NCBI RefSeq assembly: GCF_900111125.1
Contig: NZ_FOGE01000003.1
Location: 310,001 to 374,000, forward strand
From: Sphingobium sp. YR768
GTDB lineage: Bacteria; Pseudomonadota; Alphaproteobacteria; Sphingomonadales; Sphingomonadaceae
Direction: 5' to 3'
DNA: 64,000 nt
Part shown: positions 56,177 through 64,000 of the stretch, piece after piece
Layout of the letters: every line of letters begins with the position of its first letter
Position numbering within the stretch: the stretch's first letter is position 1
Notes under the pieces: model-generated
The model's input: only the letters and a program-made list of their open reading frames with translations
Told to the model about the DNA's origin: nothing
The model's database searches: none
Program-made: the position numbers and the translations under genes

Positions 56177-56908
56177 ATGGCTATCGAGAACAAGGTCATC
56201 GCGATCACCGGCGCCAGCAGCGGCATCGGCGAAGGCACGGCGCGACTGCTGGCGGCGCGGGGCGCGAAGCTGATGCTGGGCGCGCGGCGCACCGACCGGC
56301 TGGAAAAGCTGGCTGACGAACTGAACGCCGCAGGCGGCACCGTCGCCTTCCGCGCGCTGGACGTCACCGACCGTGCCGATGTGGAAGCGTTCATCGCCGC
56401 GACGGAGGCGGAATTTGGCCGGGTGGACGTGCTGGTCAACAATGCCGGCCTGATGCCGCTCTCCCGCTTCGACAGCCTGAAGGTCGACGAATGGGACCGG
56501 ATGATCGACGTCAATATTCGCGGCGTATTGCACGGCATCGCCGCCGCCCTGCCCCGCTTCAAGGCGCAGCGCAGCGGCCATTTCGTCAATATCTCGTCGA
56601 TCGGCGGCTATCGCGTCTGGCCGACCTGCGGCGTCTATAGCGCCACTAAATATGCGGTCCGCGCCATTTCCGACGGGCTGCGCATGGAACATGACGATAT
56701 CCGCGTGACCGTGGTGTCGCCGGGCGTGGTCGAATCCGAACTGGCCGGCACCATCACCGAAGCGGGCGCCGCCGCCGCGATGGAGGATTTCCGCGCCATC
56801 GCCCTCACCCCGGACGCGATCGCCCGCGCCATCGCCTATGCGGTGGAACAGCCCGCCGACGTCGACGTCAACGAACTGATCGTGCGGCCGGTACGGACGA
56901 TGGATTGA
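56177..56908 (+). CDS. SDR family NAD(P)-dependent oxidoreductase
   Basis: A 243-residue classical short-chain dehydrogenase. The cofactor loop is T11-GASSGIG-E19, NNAG is present in VDVLVNNAGLMPLSRF, and catalytic Ser (HFVNISSIGGYRVW) and YSATKYAVR (Tyr and Lys) follow. The Arg in ARRTDRLEKLA after the second strand suggests NADPH. The substrate cannot be inferred. AAGGAGACTGAATC before the ATG fixes the start. It is divergent from the AraC gene. Confidence 0.93.
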   Translation: MAIENKVIAITGASSGIGEGTARLLAARGAKLMLGARRTDRLEKLADELNAAGGTVAFRALDVTDRADVEAFIAATEAEFGRVDVLVNNAGLMPLSRFDSLKVDEWDRMIDVNIRGVLHGIAAALPRFKAQRSGHFVNISSIGGYRVWPTCGVYSATKYAVRAISDGLRMEHDDIRVTVVSPGVVESELAGTITEAGAAAAMEDFRAIALTPDAIARAIAYAVEQPADVDVNELIVRPVRTMD

Positions 56909-56943
56909 TACCAACAAGCGATGATATGAAGCTTTGACTCTCC

Positions 56944-57009
56944 GTTCCCCGGCGAAGGCCGGGGTCCAGTTCCACGGTCTGAACTGGGCCCCGGCCTGCG
57001 CCGGGGAAC
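56944..57009. repeat. 66-bp palindromic repeat, CCCCGGC family, copy 3
   Basis: The same 66-bp design as at 1958 and 42819: GTTCCCCGGCGAAGGCCGGG and CCCCGGCCTGCGCCGGGGAA around CCAGTT-AACTGG. It lies 35 bases beyond the SDR stop in a 226-bp non-coding gap; a small GTCATCC-GGAATGAC inverted repeat occurs at about 57097-57122. Confidence 0.85.
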
Positions 57010-57134
57010 GCTTCGTATGAAACAACCCGTCGCGTCTTGGATTGAACCATGGAAAAAGGATCGCCTCCGATGAAGCGACCCTTTCTCTAAGATCAAGTCA
57101 TCCATTCGCAGGCAGGAATGACGATTGGCTTATG

Positions 57135-57935
57135 TCAATGCACGAACCGCGCCACCACGTCGCGGTACGACCGGCTGACCTTCACCTGCGCGCCGCTTTC
57201 CAGCACCAGGAAACATTCGCCATTGGTGTGGGGCTTCACCTGCCGCACCTGGCTCAAATTCACGATAGTCGAGCGATGCACGCGCTGGAAATTGCGCGGG
57301 TCGAGCCGTTTTTCCAGATCCTTCATCGTCTCGCGCAGGATCAGCGAATTGTCGGCGGTATAGATGCACATATAGTCGCCCGCCGCGTCGATCCGCTCGA
57401 TCGAATCCACGTCGACGCGGAAAATCTGCCCGCGATCCTTGATATTGATCAATTTTTCGAAGCGGTTGGACGCCGGCGCATCATCGTCGGACGCAAAATC
57501 GCTCATCGCCTGCGGCGCGACCTCGGCCAGCACTTCGCGCAGCTTTTCGACTTCCTGCACCTGTCGCTTTTCGCTCAGGCGCTGGCGTACGCGGTCCAGT
57601 GCATCGGCCAGACGGCCTTCGTCCACCGGCTTCATCAGATAGTCGACCGCCTGCGCCTCGAACGCGCGGATCGCATAATCGCTATAGGCGGTGCAGAAGA
57701 TGACTAGCGGCGGTTCCACCTCCATCAGGCCCTGGACGACGGAAAAGCCGTCGAAACCGGGCATCTGAATATCCAGGAACACAAGGTCGGGTTTATGCGT
57801 CTTGATCGCGCGGATCGCTTCGCGGCCATTGGTGCAGGTTTCGACGATTTCGACATCCTCATGCGCTTGAAGACGCAGTGCAAGGCCCTGAACAGCCAGG
57901 CTTTCGTCATCGACGAGGATTGTTCTTATGGTCAT
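57135..57935 (-). CDS. LytTR-type response regulator
   Basis: A 266-residue regulator. The receiver (about 1-120) has the acidic pocket ILVDDE and phospho-acceptor Asp in LVFLDIQMPGFDG, with conserved FCTAYSDYAIRAFEAQAVDYLMKPV. The LytTR DNA-binding domain is about 165-266 (INIKDRGQIFRVDVDSIERIDAAGDYMCIY, RVHRSTIVNL). It overlaps the histidine kinase gene by ATGA, forming one two-component operon. The regulated genes are not evident from the neighbourhood. Confidence 0.95.
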   Translation of the reverse strand: MTIRTILVDDESLAVQGLALRLQAHEDVEIVETCTNGREAIRAIKTHKPDLVFLDIQMPGFDGFSVVQGLMEVEPPLVIFCTAYSDYAIRAFEAQAVDYLMKPVDEGRLADALDRVRQRLSEKRQVQEVEKLREVLAEVAPQAMSDFASDDDAPASNRFEKLINIKDRGQIFRVDVDSIERIDAAGDYMCIYTADNSLILRETMKDLEKRLDPRNFQRVHRSTIVNLSQVRQVKPHTNGECFLVLESGAQVKVSRSYRDVVARFVH

Positions 57936-59044
57936 GCGGCCACTTTCGATGTTTCATCCATGTTAAGCGGAATTTCGATGATGACCGAAAATCCGCCCGG
58001 CGTGGAACGCGTTTCGAAGCTCTGTCGTTCCCCGAAGGCCTTAATTAAACGGTCCCGGATGTTCGGCAGGCCGATCCCGGTCCCCTCGCTCATGGGGATG
58101 TGCGGCCTCATTCCGCTTTCATTCAATCCCGGCCCGCTGTCCGATACGACGATCCGGACATTATCCCCGGCAGGCTGCGCGCTGACCGATATTTCCGCCC
58201 CTTCCTCCTTGGGCGTGACCGCATATTTGATCGCGTTTTCCACCAGCGGCTGCAACAAAAGCGAAGGCAGGCGCGCCCGCGCGACTGCGGGATCGATGCT
58301 GAAGACCGGGCGCAGCCGCTCCTCGAACCGCATCTTCTCTATCTCCAGATAGAGTTTCAGCGTCTCGATCTCCTGCTCGATCGTCACCTGCGCGGTCGGC
58401 TCGTTGATCAGCGTATAGCGCAGGAAGGAGGACAGGCGCGACAGCATCGCATTGGCGCGATCCGTCTGCTTGAGCAGCACCAGAGTCGAGATGCTGTTGA
58501 GCGTATTGAACAGGAAATGCGGATTGAGCTGATAGCGCAGCATCGCCAGTTGCGCATTGGCCGCCTGGTTTTCCAGCAGCAGCAACTGGTCCGCCTGCTC
58601 CTCCACCGTCAGATAGAAATTGATGGCGTAATAGAGCGAGGACCATGCCCCCAGCAGCGTCATCGACAGATAGAAGGCGCCCAGAAACAGTTGCAGCCCC
58701 GCCGTCTCGCTCGCCCTATTCTGGGTCGAGAAGACCCAGGCATCGATAAAGGCGACCAGCCCGGCCGCCAGCACCACCGTTACGATCGACACGCCCCAGC
58801 GGATGATCGGCCGCTGTTTCAGCAGGAAACGGAACATCACCGCGATCAGCAGCGTCACCGAATAGCCGGTGACGGTCGATATGATCACCGGCACCAGGCT
58901 GGACAGCGGCTGCCCATTGGCGATGGTGGACGATCCGCGCAGCAGGAAAGCGCCGGCCCATCCGACCGACTGCAAATTCCAGAAGGCGCGATTCTTGTCA
59001 GCGAAAAAGGGCTGCGGCTTGATGCGAGGCACGGATACGGACAT
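57932..59044 (-). CDS. LytS/YehU-type sensor histidine kinase
   Basis: A 370-residue kinase. Four to five membrane helices lie in residues 15-150, without an extracellular sensor domain. The His_kinase motif LNPHFLFNTLNSISTLVL carries the phospho-His. The ATP site has LLQPLVENAIKYAVTP and VSDSGPGLNESG, then GTGIGLPNIRDRL. It phosphorylates the LytTR regulator downstream. I choose the ATG at 59044 because promoter-like boxes lie at 59053-59080; an ATG at 59074 is possible. Confidence 0.93.
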   Translation of the reverse strand: MSVSVPRIKPQPFFADKNRAFWNLQSVGWAGAFLLRGSSTIANGQPLSSLVPVIISTVTGYSVTLLIAVMFRFLLKQRPIIRWGVSIVTVVLAAGLVAFIDAWVFSTQNRASETAGLQLFLGAFYLSMTLLGAWSSLYYAINFYLTVEEQADQLLLLENQAANAQLAMLRYQLNPHFLFNTLNSISTLVLLKQTDRANAMLSRLSSFLRYTLINEPTAQVTIEQEIETLKLYLEIEKMRFEERLRPVFSIDPAVARARLPSLLLQPLVENAIKYAVTPKEEGAEISVSAQPAGDNVRIVVSDSGPGLNESGMRPHIPMSEGTGIGLPNIRDRLIKAFGERQSFETRSTPGGFSVIIEIPLNMDETSKVAA

Positions 59045-59052
59045 TGCCGACA

Positions 59053-59080
59053 GACTTAGGCGATTTGGGCCCATGGTCAA
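59053..59080 (-). promoter_or_regulatory. Candidate promoter of the LytTR two-component operon
   Basis: Minus strand: TTGACC (59080-59075), 16-base spacer, TAAGTC (59058-59053). The start of transcription would lie within a few bases of the ATG at 59044. Confidence 0.4.
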
Positions 59081-59114
59081 AGCCGCTTTACGGCATAGTG
59101 GCCGGGACTCGAAC

Positions 59115-59205
59115 CGTCATTGCGCGCGCAGCGGGCCGAAAGCGGGCAACGCCCAACCGATCCATGAGTGCGCCAGTGGATTGCTTCGCTGCGCTCGCAA
59201 TGACG
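59115..59205. repeat. CATTGCGAGC-family repeat, open copy
   Basis: CGTCATTGCGCGCGCAGCG on the left and CGCTGCGCTCGCAATGACG on the right enclose about 50 bases. The same ends occur as a closed palindrome at 11008-11059. It lies between the convergent-side ends of hxlR and the two-component promoter. Confidence 0.75.
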
Positions 59206-59256
59206 GGGCAACACATAGTGCAACGTCGTTTAGTGCTGAAAGCCACTGCGCCATCG

Positions 59257-59739
59257 TCAGGCCGCGACGGCCGGGGCCTCCGCCATGGGGGTCACTTCGT
59301 CGGGACACACCCATACCAGATCGGTCAGGTCCAGCAGACGGCCGTCATGCGCCTGGATAGCGATACTGCGGATCGGCTGGCCGTCGCGCTTGTCCGCCAG
59401 AACCTGGCAGGATGCGGGCGCGCAGCCCCATTTTTCGCCCCACTGGCGCAGCGCGATCATGGCAGGCGCCAGATCCTGCCCCTTTTCGGTCAGCCGATAT
59501 TCCACCTTGCGCCGGTCGCATTGCATCGGCTGACGCAGCATGATGCCATTTTCGACCAGCCGGCTCAGCCTGTTGGCCAATATGTTGCGGGCGATGCCCA
59601 GGGTAGACTGGAATTCCTCGAAATGTCGGATGCCCGACAGCGCACCGCGCAGGATGAGGAAGGACCAGCGCTCACCCATCGCCTCCAGCGCGGCGGGGAG
59701 CGCACATTGTTCCAGATCCTGGGCAAGATTATGTTTCAT
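59257..59739 (-). CDS. HxlR family transcriptional regulator
   Basis: A 160-residue winged-helix regulator. CALPAALEAMGERWSFLILRGALSGIRHFEEFQSTLGIARNILANRLSRLVENGIM is the HxlR signature with the conserved N-terminal Cys, and YRLTEKGQDLAPAM is the wing. The C-terminal 45 residues extend beyond the minimal domain. HxlR proteins often sense electrophiles or aldehydes. The ATG at 59739 fits the family start. It is divergent from rsh with about 110 bp between. Confidence 0.9.
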   Translation of the reverse strand: MKHNLAQDLEQCALPAALEAMGERWSFLILRGALSGIRHFEEFQSTLGIARNILANRLSRLVENGIMLRQPMQCDRRKVEYRLTEKGQDLAPAMIALRQWGEKWGCAPASCQVLADKRDGQPIRSIAIQAHDGRLLDLTDLVWVCPDEVTPMAEAPAVAA

Positions 59740-59850
59740 GGGTCTATCGCATAGCGCAAAGCGCCGGTTGTTGCAAAAGTGCCGACTTATTCCATCGATA
59801 TGGGATTTTTTTGTTGCACGACAAGGCTCTTCCAACACAATCGGGAAACG

Positions 59851-61956
59851 ATGCTACGTCAATATGAACTTGTCGAACGGGTAAAGCGCTACGATCCGGA
59901 TGCGGACGAAGCGATGATCAACCGCGCCTATGTGTTTTCGGTCCAGAAGCATGGCAGCCAAAAGCGCGCCAGCGGCGATCCCTATTTCAGCCACCCGATC
60001 GAAGTGGCGGGCATCCTGACCGATTTCAATCTGGACGACCAGACGATCGTGACCGCGCTGCTGCACGACACGATCGAGGATACGCTCGTCACCTATGAGG
60101 AGATTGAGAGCGCGTTCGGCAAGGATGTCGCGCGCATGGTCGACGGCGTGACCAAGCTGTCGAAGATCGAGGCCATGTCCGAAAATGAGCGGGCGGCGGA
60201 AAATCTCCGCAAGTTCCTGCTCGCCATGTCGGACGATATCCGCGTGCTGCTGGTGAAGCTGGCCGACCGGCTGCACAATATGCGCACGCTGCACTTCATC
60301 AAGAATCCCGACAAACGCCGCCGCATCGCCCGCGAGACGATGGATATCTACGCCCCGCTGGCCGAGCGGATCGGCATGTATGATTTCATGCGCGAGATGC
60401 AGCTCCTCTCCTTCCGGGAGATCGAGCCGGAAGCCTATGACAGCATCACCAAACGGCTGGAGCAGCTCAAGGAAGGCGGCCATGACAAGGTCGACCGGAT
60501 CGGGGCCGAACTGCAATTGCTGCTGGCGGGTCAGGGCATGTCGGTCAGCGTGTCGGGCCGTGAGAAACACCCTTATTCCATCTTCAAGAAGATGCAGGAA
60601 CGGCATATCAGCTTCGAACAGCTGACCGATGTCATGGCCTTCCGCGTGATCACCGCCTCGACCGAGGATTGCTATCGCGCGCTCGGCATCATCCACCAGA
60701 CGTTCAAAATGGTGCCCGGCCGGTTCAAGGATTATATCTCCACGCCCAAGCGCAACGGCTATCAGTCGCTGCACACCACCGTCATCCATCAGGACAATGC
60801 CCGGATCGAGGTGCAGATTCGCAGCCGCGACATGCATAATGACGCGGAGCTGGGGCTAGCGGCGCACTGGGCTTATAAGCAGAAGGGCGACGCCGCCGAT
60901 CAGCATGCCGCATGGCTGCGCGACCTGGTCGAAATCCTGGAGCAAAGCCAGGATGCGGACGAGCTGCTCGAACATACCCGCATGGCGATGTATCAGGATC
61001 GCATCTTCGCCTTCTCGCCCAAGGGCGAACTGCATCAGCTGCCCAAGGGATCGACCCCGGTCGACTTCGCCTATGCCGTGCACACCTCGCTCGGCAACCA
61101 GACGGTCGGCGCGAAGGTGAATGGCCGCGTCGTGCCGCTGCGCACCAATCTTGAAAATGGCGATCAGGTCGAAATCCTCAAATCGGAGGGACAGGAACCG
61201 CAACCGGGCTGGTTGACCTTCGCCATCACCGGCAAGGCCCGCGCCGCGATCCGCCGCTATATCCGCCAGAAGCAGCGGGGCGAAGAAATCGCGCTGGGCG
61301 AGAAGCTCTATCAGGAAATCATCGGCCGCTTCTCCCCGGACCTTGCCAAGGAACTGGGCGAAAAGGCGCTGAACGCCGCGCTCAAGCGGCTGAAGCTGGA
61401 CGATCGCGCCTCGCTGATGGTCGCCATCGCCACCCATCGCGTGCTCGATTCCGAAGTGATGGAGGCGCTGATGCCCGGCTCCACCACGGCGGGAGGGGTG
61501 GAGGAAGCCCATCCGCGCCAGCATGAACCCGTGTCGATCCGCGGCCTGACGCCGGGCATCGCCTATAATCTGGGCGACTGCTGCCACCCCGTTCCCGGCG
61601 ACCGCATCGTGGGCGTGCGCCGCACCGGCGAGCCGATCGAGGTCCATACGATCGACTGCCGCTCGCTGGAGGTGGATCAGGACGACGACTGGGTCGACCT
61701 GTCCTGGGACAGCAAGTCGAAAGGCGGCACCGCCCGCCTCTCCGTCATCGTCAAGAACCAGCCGGGCGCCCTCGCCGCCGTCGCCAATGTCTTCGGCGCG
61801 ACCAAGGCGAACATCCTCAACCTGCAACTGGTGAACCGCGAAGGCCCCTTCCACACCGACATCATCGATCTGGAAGTCGCCGACGCGCAGCATCTCAACC
61901 GCATCTTGCAGGCGCTCCGCGCGATCGACATCGTGGTGCAGGCGGACCGGGTTTAA
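59851..61956 (+). CDS. Bifunctional (p)ppGpp synthetase/hydrolase (RelA/SpoT, Rsh)
   Basis: A 701-residue stringent-response enzyme, the single Rsh typical of alphaproteobacteria. The hydrolase HD site is H72-D73 in LLHDTIEDT with FSHPIEVAGIL before it. The synthetase domain has YSIFKKM and RFKDYISTPKRNGYQSLHTTV. TGS follows (about 385-450, FAFSPKGELHQLPKGSTPVDFAYAVH), and the ACT domain ends the protein (about 630-701). Intact HD residues indicate hydrolase activity. The ATG at 59851 follows GGGAAACG. Confidence 0.96.
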   Translation: MLRQYELVERVKRYDPDADEAMINRAYVFSVQKHGSQKRASGDPYFSHPIEVAGILTDFNLDDQTIVTALLHDTIEDTLVTYEEIESAFGKDVARMVDGVTKLSKIEAMSENERAAENLRKFLLAMSDDIRVLLVKLADRLHNMRTLHFIKNPDKRRRIARETMDIYAPLAERIGMYDFMREMQLLSFREIEPEAYDSITKRLEQLKEGGHDKVDRIGAELQLLLAGQGMSVSVSGREKHPYSIFKKMQERHISFEQLTDVMAFRVITASTEDCYRALGIIHQTFKMVPGRFKDYISTPKRNGYQSLHTTVIHQDNARIEVQIRSRDMHNDAELGLAAHWAYKQKGDAADQHAAWLRDLVEILEQSQDADELLEHTRMAMYQDRIFAFSPKGELHQLPKGSTPVDFAYAVHTSLGNQTVGAKVNGRVVPLRTNLENGDQVEILKSEGQEPQPGWLTFAITGKARAAIRRYIRQKQRGEEIALGEKLYQEIIGRFSPDLAKELGEKALNAALKRLKLDDRASLMVAIATHRVLDSEVMEALMPGSTTAGGVEEAHPRQHEPVSIRGLTPGIAYNLGDCCHPVPGDRIVGVRRTGEPIEVHTIDCRSLEVDQDDDWVDLSWDSKSKGGTARLSVIVKNQPGALAAVANVFGATKANILNLQLVNREGPFHTDIIDLEVADAQHLNRILQALRAIDIVVQADRV

Positions 61957-61996
61957 GGCTCAAACGGGTGGATAGGCAACGCATCATCCCTACACC

Positions 61997-62103
61997 GGCA
62001 TCCCCGCGCAGGCGGGGATCCATCTCTCTCCCTTTCACCTTGTTGAGAGGTTGGGAGATGGGTTCCCGCGTTGGCCTGCGGCCGCCCTTCGGGTCGCGGG
62101 AAT
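61997..62103. repeat. CATCCCCGCGCAGGCGGGGATCC repeat block
   Basis: Short hairpin ATCCCCGCGCAGGCGGGGAT, then CATCTCTCTCCC facing GGGAGATG, then GGTTCCCGCG facing CGCGGGAA. A composite palindromic block after rsh, of the kind dispersed in sphingomonad chromosomes. Confidence 0.65.
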
Positions 62104-62199
62104 GAGGGAATTGGGTGGTTAAGAGGCTGTCCGCTCTGAGTTGCAAGCGAGGGAAAGCGGTCATTGCGCCATGGACCGAGATACGGCACATCATGGGCC

Positions 62200-62550
62200 A
62201 TGAACGACTTCAATATCGTTGACGTGCCGGGAATTCTGTCCACCCCAGTTGCCACCTACGATGGCAACGGAAACCAAATCACAGACGATGGCGGATGGCA
62301 TCGGCAGGCCGCTGAGACGCAGTATGTTCTTGCCGAATTCCTTGTCGCCAAGGGAATGGTAGTGGACCGCACAGCCATTGATCGGTCGCCCACGCTGACC
62401 ATTAAGTTTTCTACGCTAACACCCGAGGGGCAAGTGTTCGCGCGTGAGGCAGTCCACAAATGGTTAGTTTCGATGGATAGGCCGACCGCGAAAATCAACG
62501 ACAGCGGATTAGAAAAGCGCTGGCAGAAATTCAAAGCCAAGCCAGCTTAA
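62200..62550 (+). CDS. Hypothetical protein, atypical composition
   Basis: A 116-residue soluble protein: NDFNIVDVPGILSTPVATYDGNGNQITDDGG at the N-terminus, EFLVAKGMVVDRTAIDRSPTLTIKFSTLTPEGQVFARE in the middle, and a basic C-terminus. The code uses more A/T-ending codons (tta, cta, gta) than flanking genes. There is no good ribosome-binding site before the ATG, though an upstream ATG at 62164 is in frame. No family is recognised; it may be recently acquired. It sits between a repeat block and the rplJ promoter. Confidence 0.5.
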   Translation: MNDFNIVDVPGILSTPVATYDGNGNQITDDGGWHRQAAETQYVLAEFLVAKGMVVDRTAIDRSPTLTIKFSTLTPEGQVFAREAVHKWLVSMDRPTAKINDSGLEKRWQKFKAKPA

Positions 62551-62622
62551 CGGCTGCTTCGCGGATCGCTTGGCACTTCAAAGCACGGCCGCAACTGGTC
62601 GCCCCCCCAACCCACTTTCCGC

Positions 62623-62651
62623 GTGACAAAGCTCCCCTTTTCTCCTAAAGG
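62623..62651 (+). promoter_or_regulatory. Candidate rplJL promoter
   Basis: GTGACA (62623-62628), 17-base spacer, TAAAGG (62646-62651). It would give a leader of about 250 nt before rplJ. Confidence 0.5.
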
Positions 62652-62657
62652 CGCGCC

Positions 62658-62907
62658 CAGCGGGTTCCTCGGAACCCTCCGTCCGAGACAGTTGGTGAAG
62701 GGAATATGCCCTTCTTAATCTCCAGCCTAGACGGGGAAAAGTTCTTACCGGACGGGCCAAGCGCCCGATTCGGGTCTGCCTGTTTCCTTTTGAGGATAGG
62801 CCAGTCGATCTCTCCCCTTCGGACTTAGTGCCCCATGCCGTCAGGCGTGGGTTTAGCCGTTCGCTTGGGCCTGTCCAGGCGAAGCGAACATGAAGTGGAG
62901 TAATGGC
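62658..62907 (+). other. Long rplJ leader (probable L10 autoregulatory region)
   Basis: About 250 bases without a protein-coding reading frame that I can support lie between the candidate promoter and rplJ. Leaders of this size before rplJ bind the L10-L12 complex in many bacteria and contain a kink-turn. I cannot draw the exact fold from sequence alone. Confidence 0.45.
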
Positions 62908-63423
62908 ATGGATCGTAATCAGAAAGCTGAGGTCGTTTCCGCGCTGAACGCAGAGCTGGCAGAAGTTGGCGTGGTCGTCGTGACCCGCAACCTCGGCATG
63001 ACCGTCGCCCAGTCGACTGTCCTGCGCCAGAAGATGCGCGATGCCGGTGCAACCTACAAGGTTACGAAGAATCGCCTCGCCCGTATCGCCCTTGATGGCA
63101 CCAGCTACACCGGCCTGAGCGACCTGCTCACCGGCCCGGTTGGCCTGGCCACCTCGGTCGACCCGGTTGCAGCCGCCAAGGTTGCGATCGATTTCGCCAA
63201 GACCAACGACAAGCTTGAGATCGTTGGCGGCGCGATGGGCGAAGTGCTGCTCGATGCGGAGGGCGTCAAGGCGCTCGCATCGATGCCGTCGCTGGATGAA
63301 CTGCGTGCGAAGCTGGTCGGCCTTCTGGTCGCCCCGGCTACCAAGCTCGCAACCGTCACCCAGGCGCCGGCTGCGCAGCTTGCGCGCGTCTTCAACGCCT
63401 ATGCGGAGAAGGAAGCGGCCTGA
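62908..63423 (+). CDS. rplJ: 50S ribosomal protein L10
   Basis: A 171-residue stalk-base protein. MDRNQKAEVVSALNAELAEVGVVVVTRNLGMTVAQSTVLRQKMRDAG is the typical N-terminus, YKVTKNRLARIAL the rRNA-contact motif, and the C-terminal helix (about 150-171) binds L7/L12 dimers. The ATG at 62908 (GGAG before it) is preferred over one six codons upstream. It is followed by rplL; together they form the ribosomal stalk and autoregulate. Confidence 0.96.
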   Translation: MDRNQKAEVVSALNAELAEVGVVVVTRNLGMTVAQSTVLRQKMRDAGATYKVTKNRLARIALDGTSYTGLSDLLTGPVGLATSVDPVAAAKVAIDFAKTNDKLEIVGGAMGEVLLDAEGVKALASMPSLDELRAKLVGLLVAPATKLATVTQAPAAQLARVFNAYAEKEAA

Positions 63424-63493
63424 GCCGTCCCTCCTTCGTTTTTTTTGACCCTCATCTGACGGGGCATTTTCGCCCCAAAAAAGGAAATATATC

Positions 63494-63868
63494 ATGGCAG
63501 ACATCAACGCTCTGGTCGACCAGCTCTCGGCCCTCACTGTCCTCGAAGCCGCCGAGCTGTCGAAGGCTCTGGAAGAAAAGTGGGGCGTTAGCGCCGCTGC
63601 TGCCGTCGCCGTTGCCGGCCCGGCCGCTGCCGCCGCTGCTCCGGCTGCTGAAGAGCAGACCGAATTCGACGTGATCCTGACCGGCGACGGTGGCAAGAAG
63701 ATCAACGTCATCAAGGAAGTTCGCGCCATCACCGGCCTGGGCCTGACCGAAGCCAAGGCTCTGGTGGAAGCCGCGCCGAAGGCCGTCAAGGAAGGCGTGA
63801 ACAAGGACGAGGCCGAGAAGGTCAAGAAGCAGCTGGAAGAAGCTGGCGCGACCGTCGAGCTGAAGTAA
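63494..63868 (+). CDS. rplL: 50S ribosomal protein L7/L12
   Basis: A 124-residue stalk protein. The N-terminal dimerisation domain is [26 protein letters not shown], an Ala-rich hinge (about 35-52) follows, and the C-terminal factor-binding domain has [59 protein letters not shown] precedes the ATG. A small GGGGC-GCCCC hairpin (63461-63476) lies between rplJ and rplL. rpoB would be expected beyond the terminator. Confidence 0.97.
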   Translation: MADINALVDQLSALTVLEAAELSKALEEKWGVSAAAAVAVAGPAAAAAAPAAEEQTEFDVILTGDGGKKINVIKEVRAITGLGLTEAKALVEAAPKAVKEGVNKDEAEKVKKQLEEAGATVELK

Positions 63869-63922
63869 TCGGGCCAGCCCCGGAGCCACGCGCTTCGGGG
63901 CGAACCGATCCGGTCCAGCCGG

Positions 63923-63958
63923 ACAAAGAGGCGGCGCCTTCGGGTTGCCGCCTTTTTT
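63923..63958 (+). terminator. Terminator/attenuator after rplL
   Basis: AGGCGGC (63929-63935) pairs with GCCGCCT (63947-63953), followed by TTTTTT (to 63958). In many bacteria a partial terminator at this place tunes rpoBC expression relative to rplJL. Confidence 0.85.
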
Positions 63959-64000
63959 GTGTCTGTTTGAGGTGGGGACCTTTGGCCTGTGCGTGAGCGG

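Noticed and set aside
59761..59818. GTTGTTGCA and TTTGTTGCA direct repeats before rsh as an HxlR operator
   Set aside because: The repeats are short and their spacing does not clearly match a promoter; too weak to claim.

Overview
The window is about 64 kb of GC-rich chromosomal DNA from an alphaproteobacterium, most likely a member of the Sphingomonadaceae (Sphingobium/Sphingomonas type). The assignment rests on gene content and gene pairs I associate with that family: a GapR-like DUF2312 protein, DUF1244, a two-gene (split) methionine synthase, a 'vgr-related' HExxH protein coupled to a PCu(A)C copper chaperone, type B L36, and many dispersed palindromes built on CCTGAGC-TGTCGAAG, CCCCGGC-AGGCCGGGG and CATTGCGAGC cores. 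No plasmid, phage, insertion sequence or CRISPR array is visible. Most of the window is housekeeping chromosome.

Layout. 1-3.4 kb: the 3' part of a YihY/BrkB gene, tRNA-Trp, secE, nusG, rplK, rplA. 3.7-8.6 kb: a DEAD-box helicase, a Kef/YbaL-type antiporter, two small unknown genes, rplU-rpmA. 8.9-14.2 kb: an acetyltransferase, an amino-acid permease, dnaK-dnaJ. 14.3-18.5 kb: a copper chaperone, an HExxH protein, a ParDE toxin-antitoxin pair, the sdhCDA genes. 18.7-27.5 kb: a soluble chemotaxis receptor, prmA, a dienelactone hydrolase, ruvC, yebC, small enzymes, an orphan HEPN-like gene, gapR, pyk, rpmJ. 27.7-35.8 kb: a lipoprotein with an M14 carboxypeptidase, a PadR/DUF2218 pair, threonine synthase, hrcA-grpE, rph, rdgB. 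35.8-42.8 kb: lipoproteins, a CAP protein, hemW, a BlaI/M56 sensor pair, a beta-helix protein, DUF488. 42.9-48.7 kb: a methionine-cycle operon headed by a fused ArsR-methyltransferase. 48.9-55 kb: small lipoproteins, a glycine-zipper protein, a phytase-like esterase, rpmB, tadA, a GT-C-like membrane protein, gtrA. 55-62 kb: AraC and SDR genes, a LytTR two-component system, HxlR, the RelA/SpoT enzyme. 62.9-63.9 kb: rplJ-rplL, presumably leading into rpoBC beyond the window.

The main functional groups are translation and its control (secE, nusG, six ribosomal-protein loci, prmA, tadA, rsh), protein folding (dnaK, dnaJ, grpE, hrcA) and one-carbon metabolism (ArsR-methyltransferase, metF, split metH). 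Several regulatory architectures can be read directly: a 20-bp palindrome inside the ArsR-methyltransferase promoter, two BlaI-type operators, an inverted repeat overlapping the parD promoter, and GATATATC repeats at the padR promoter. Six housekeeping promoters share a TTG-rich -35 box, a spacer of 16-17 and a -10 box close to TANNGG.

I found no clearly unprecedented multi-gene system. The observations most worth checking are the methionine-cycle regulator, the orphan HEPN-like gene, two related MITE-like long inverted repeats, the length-constant 66-bp palindromes, and the 59-kb gap between rplKA and rplJL.
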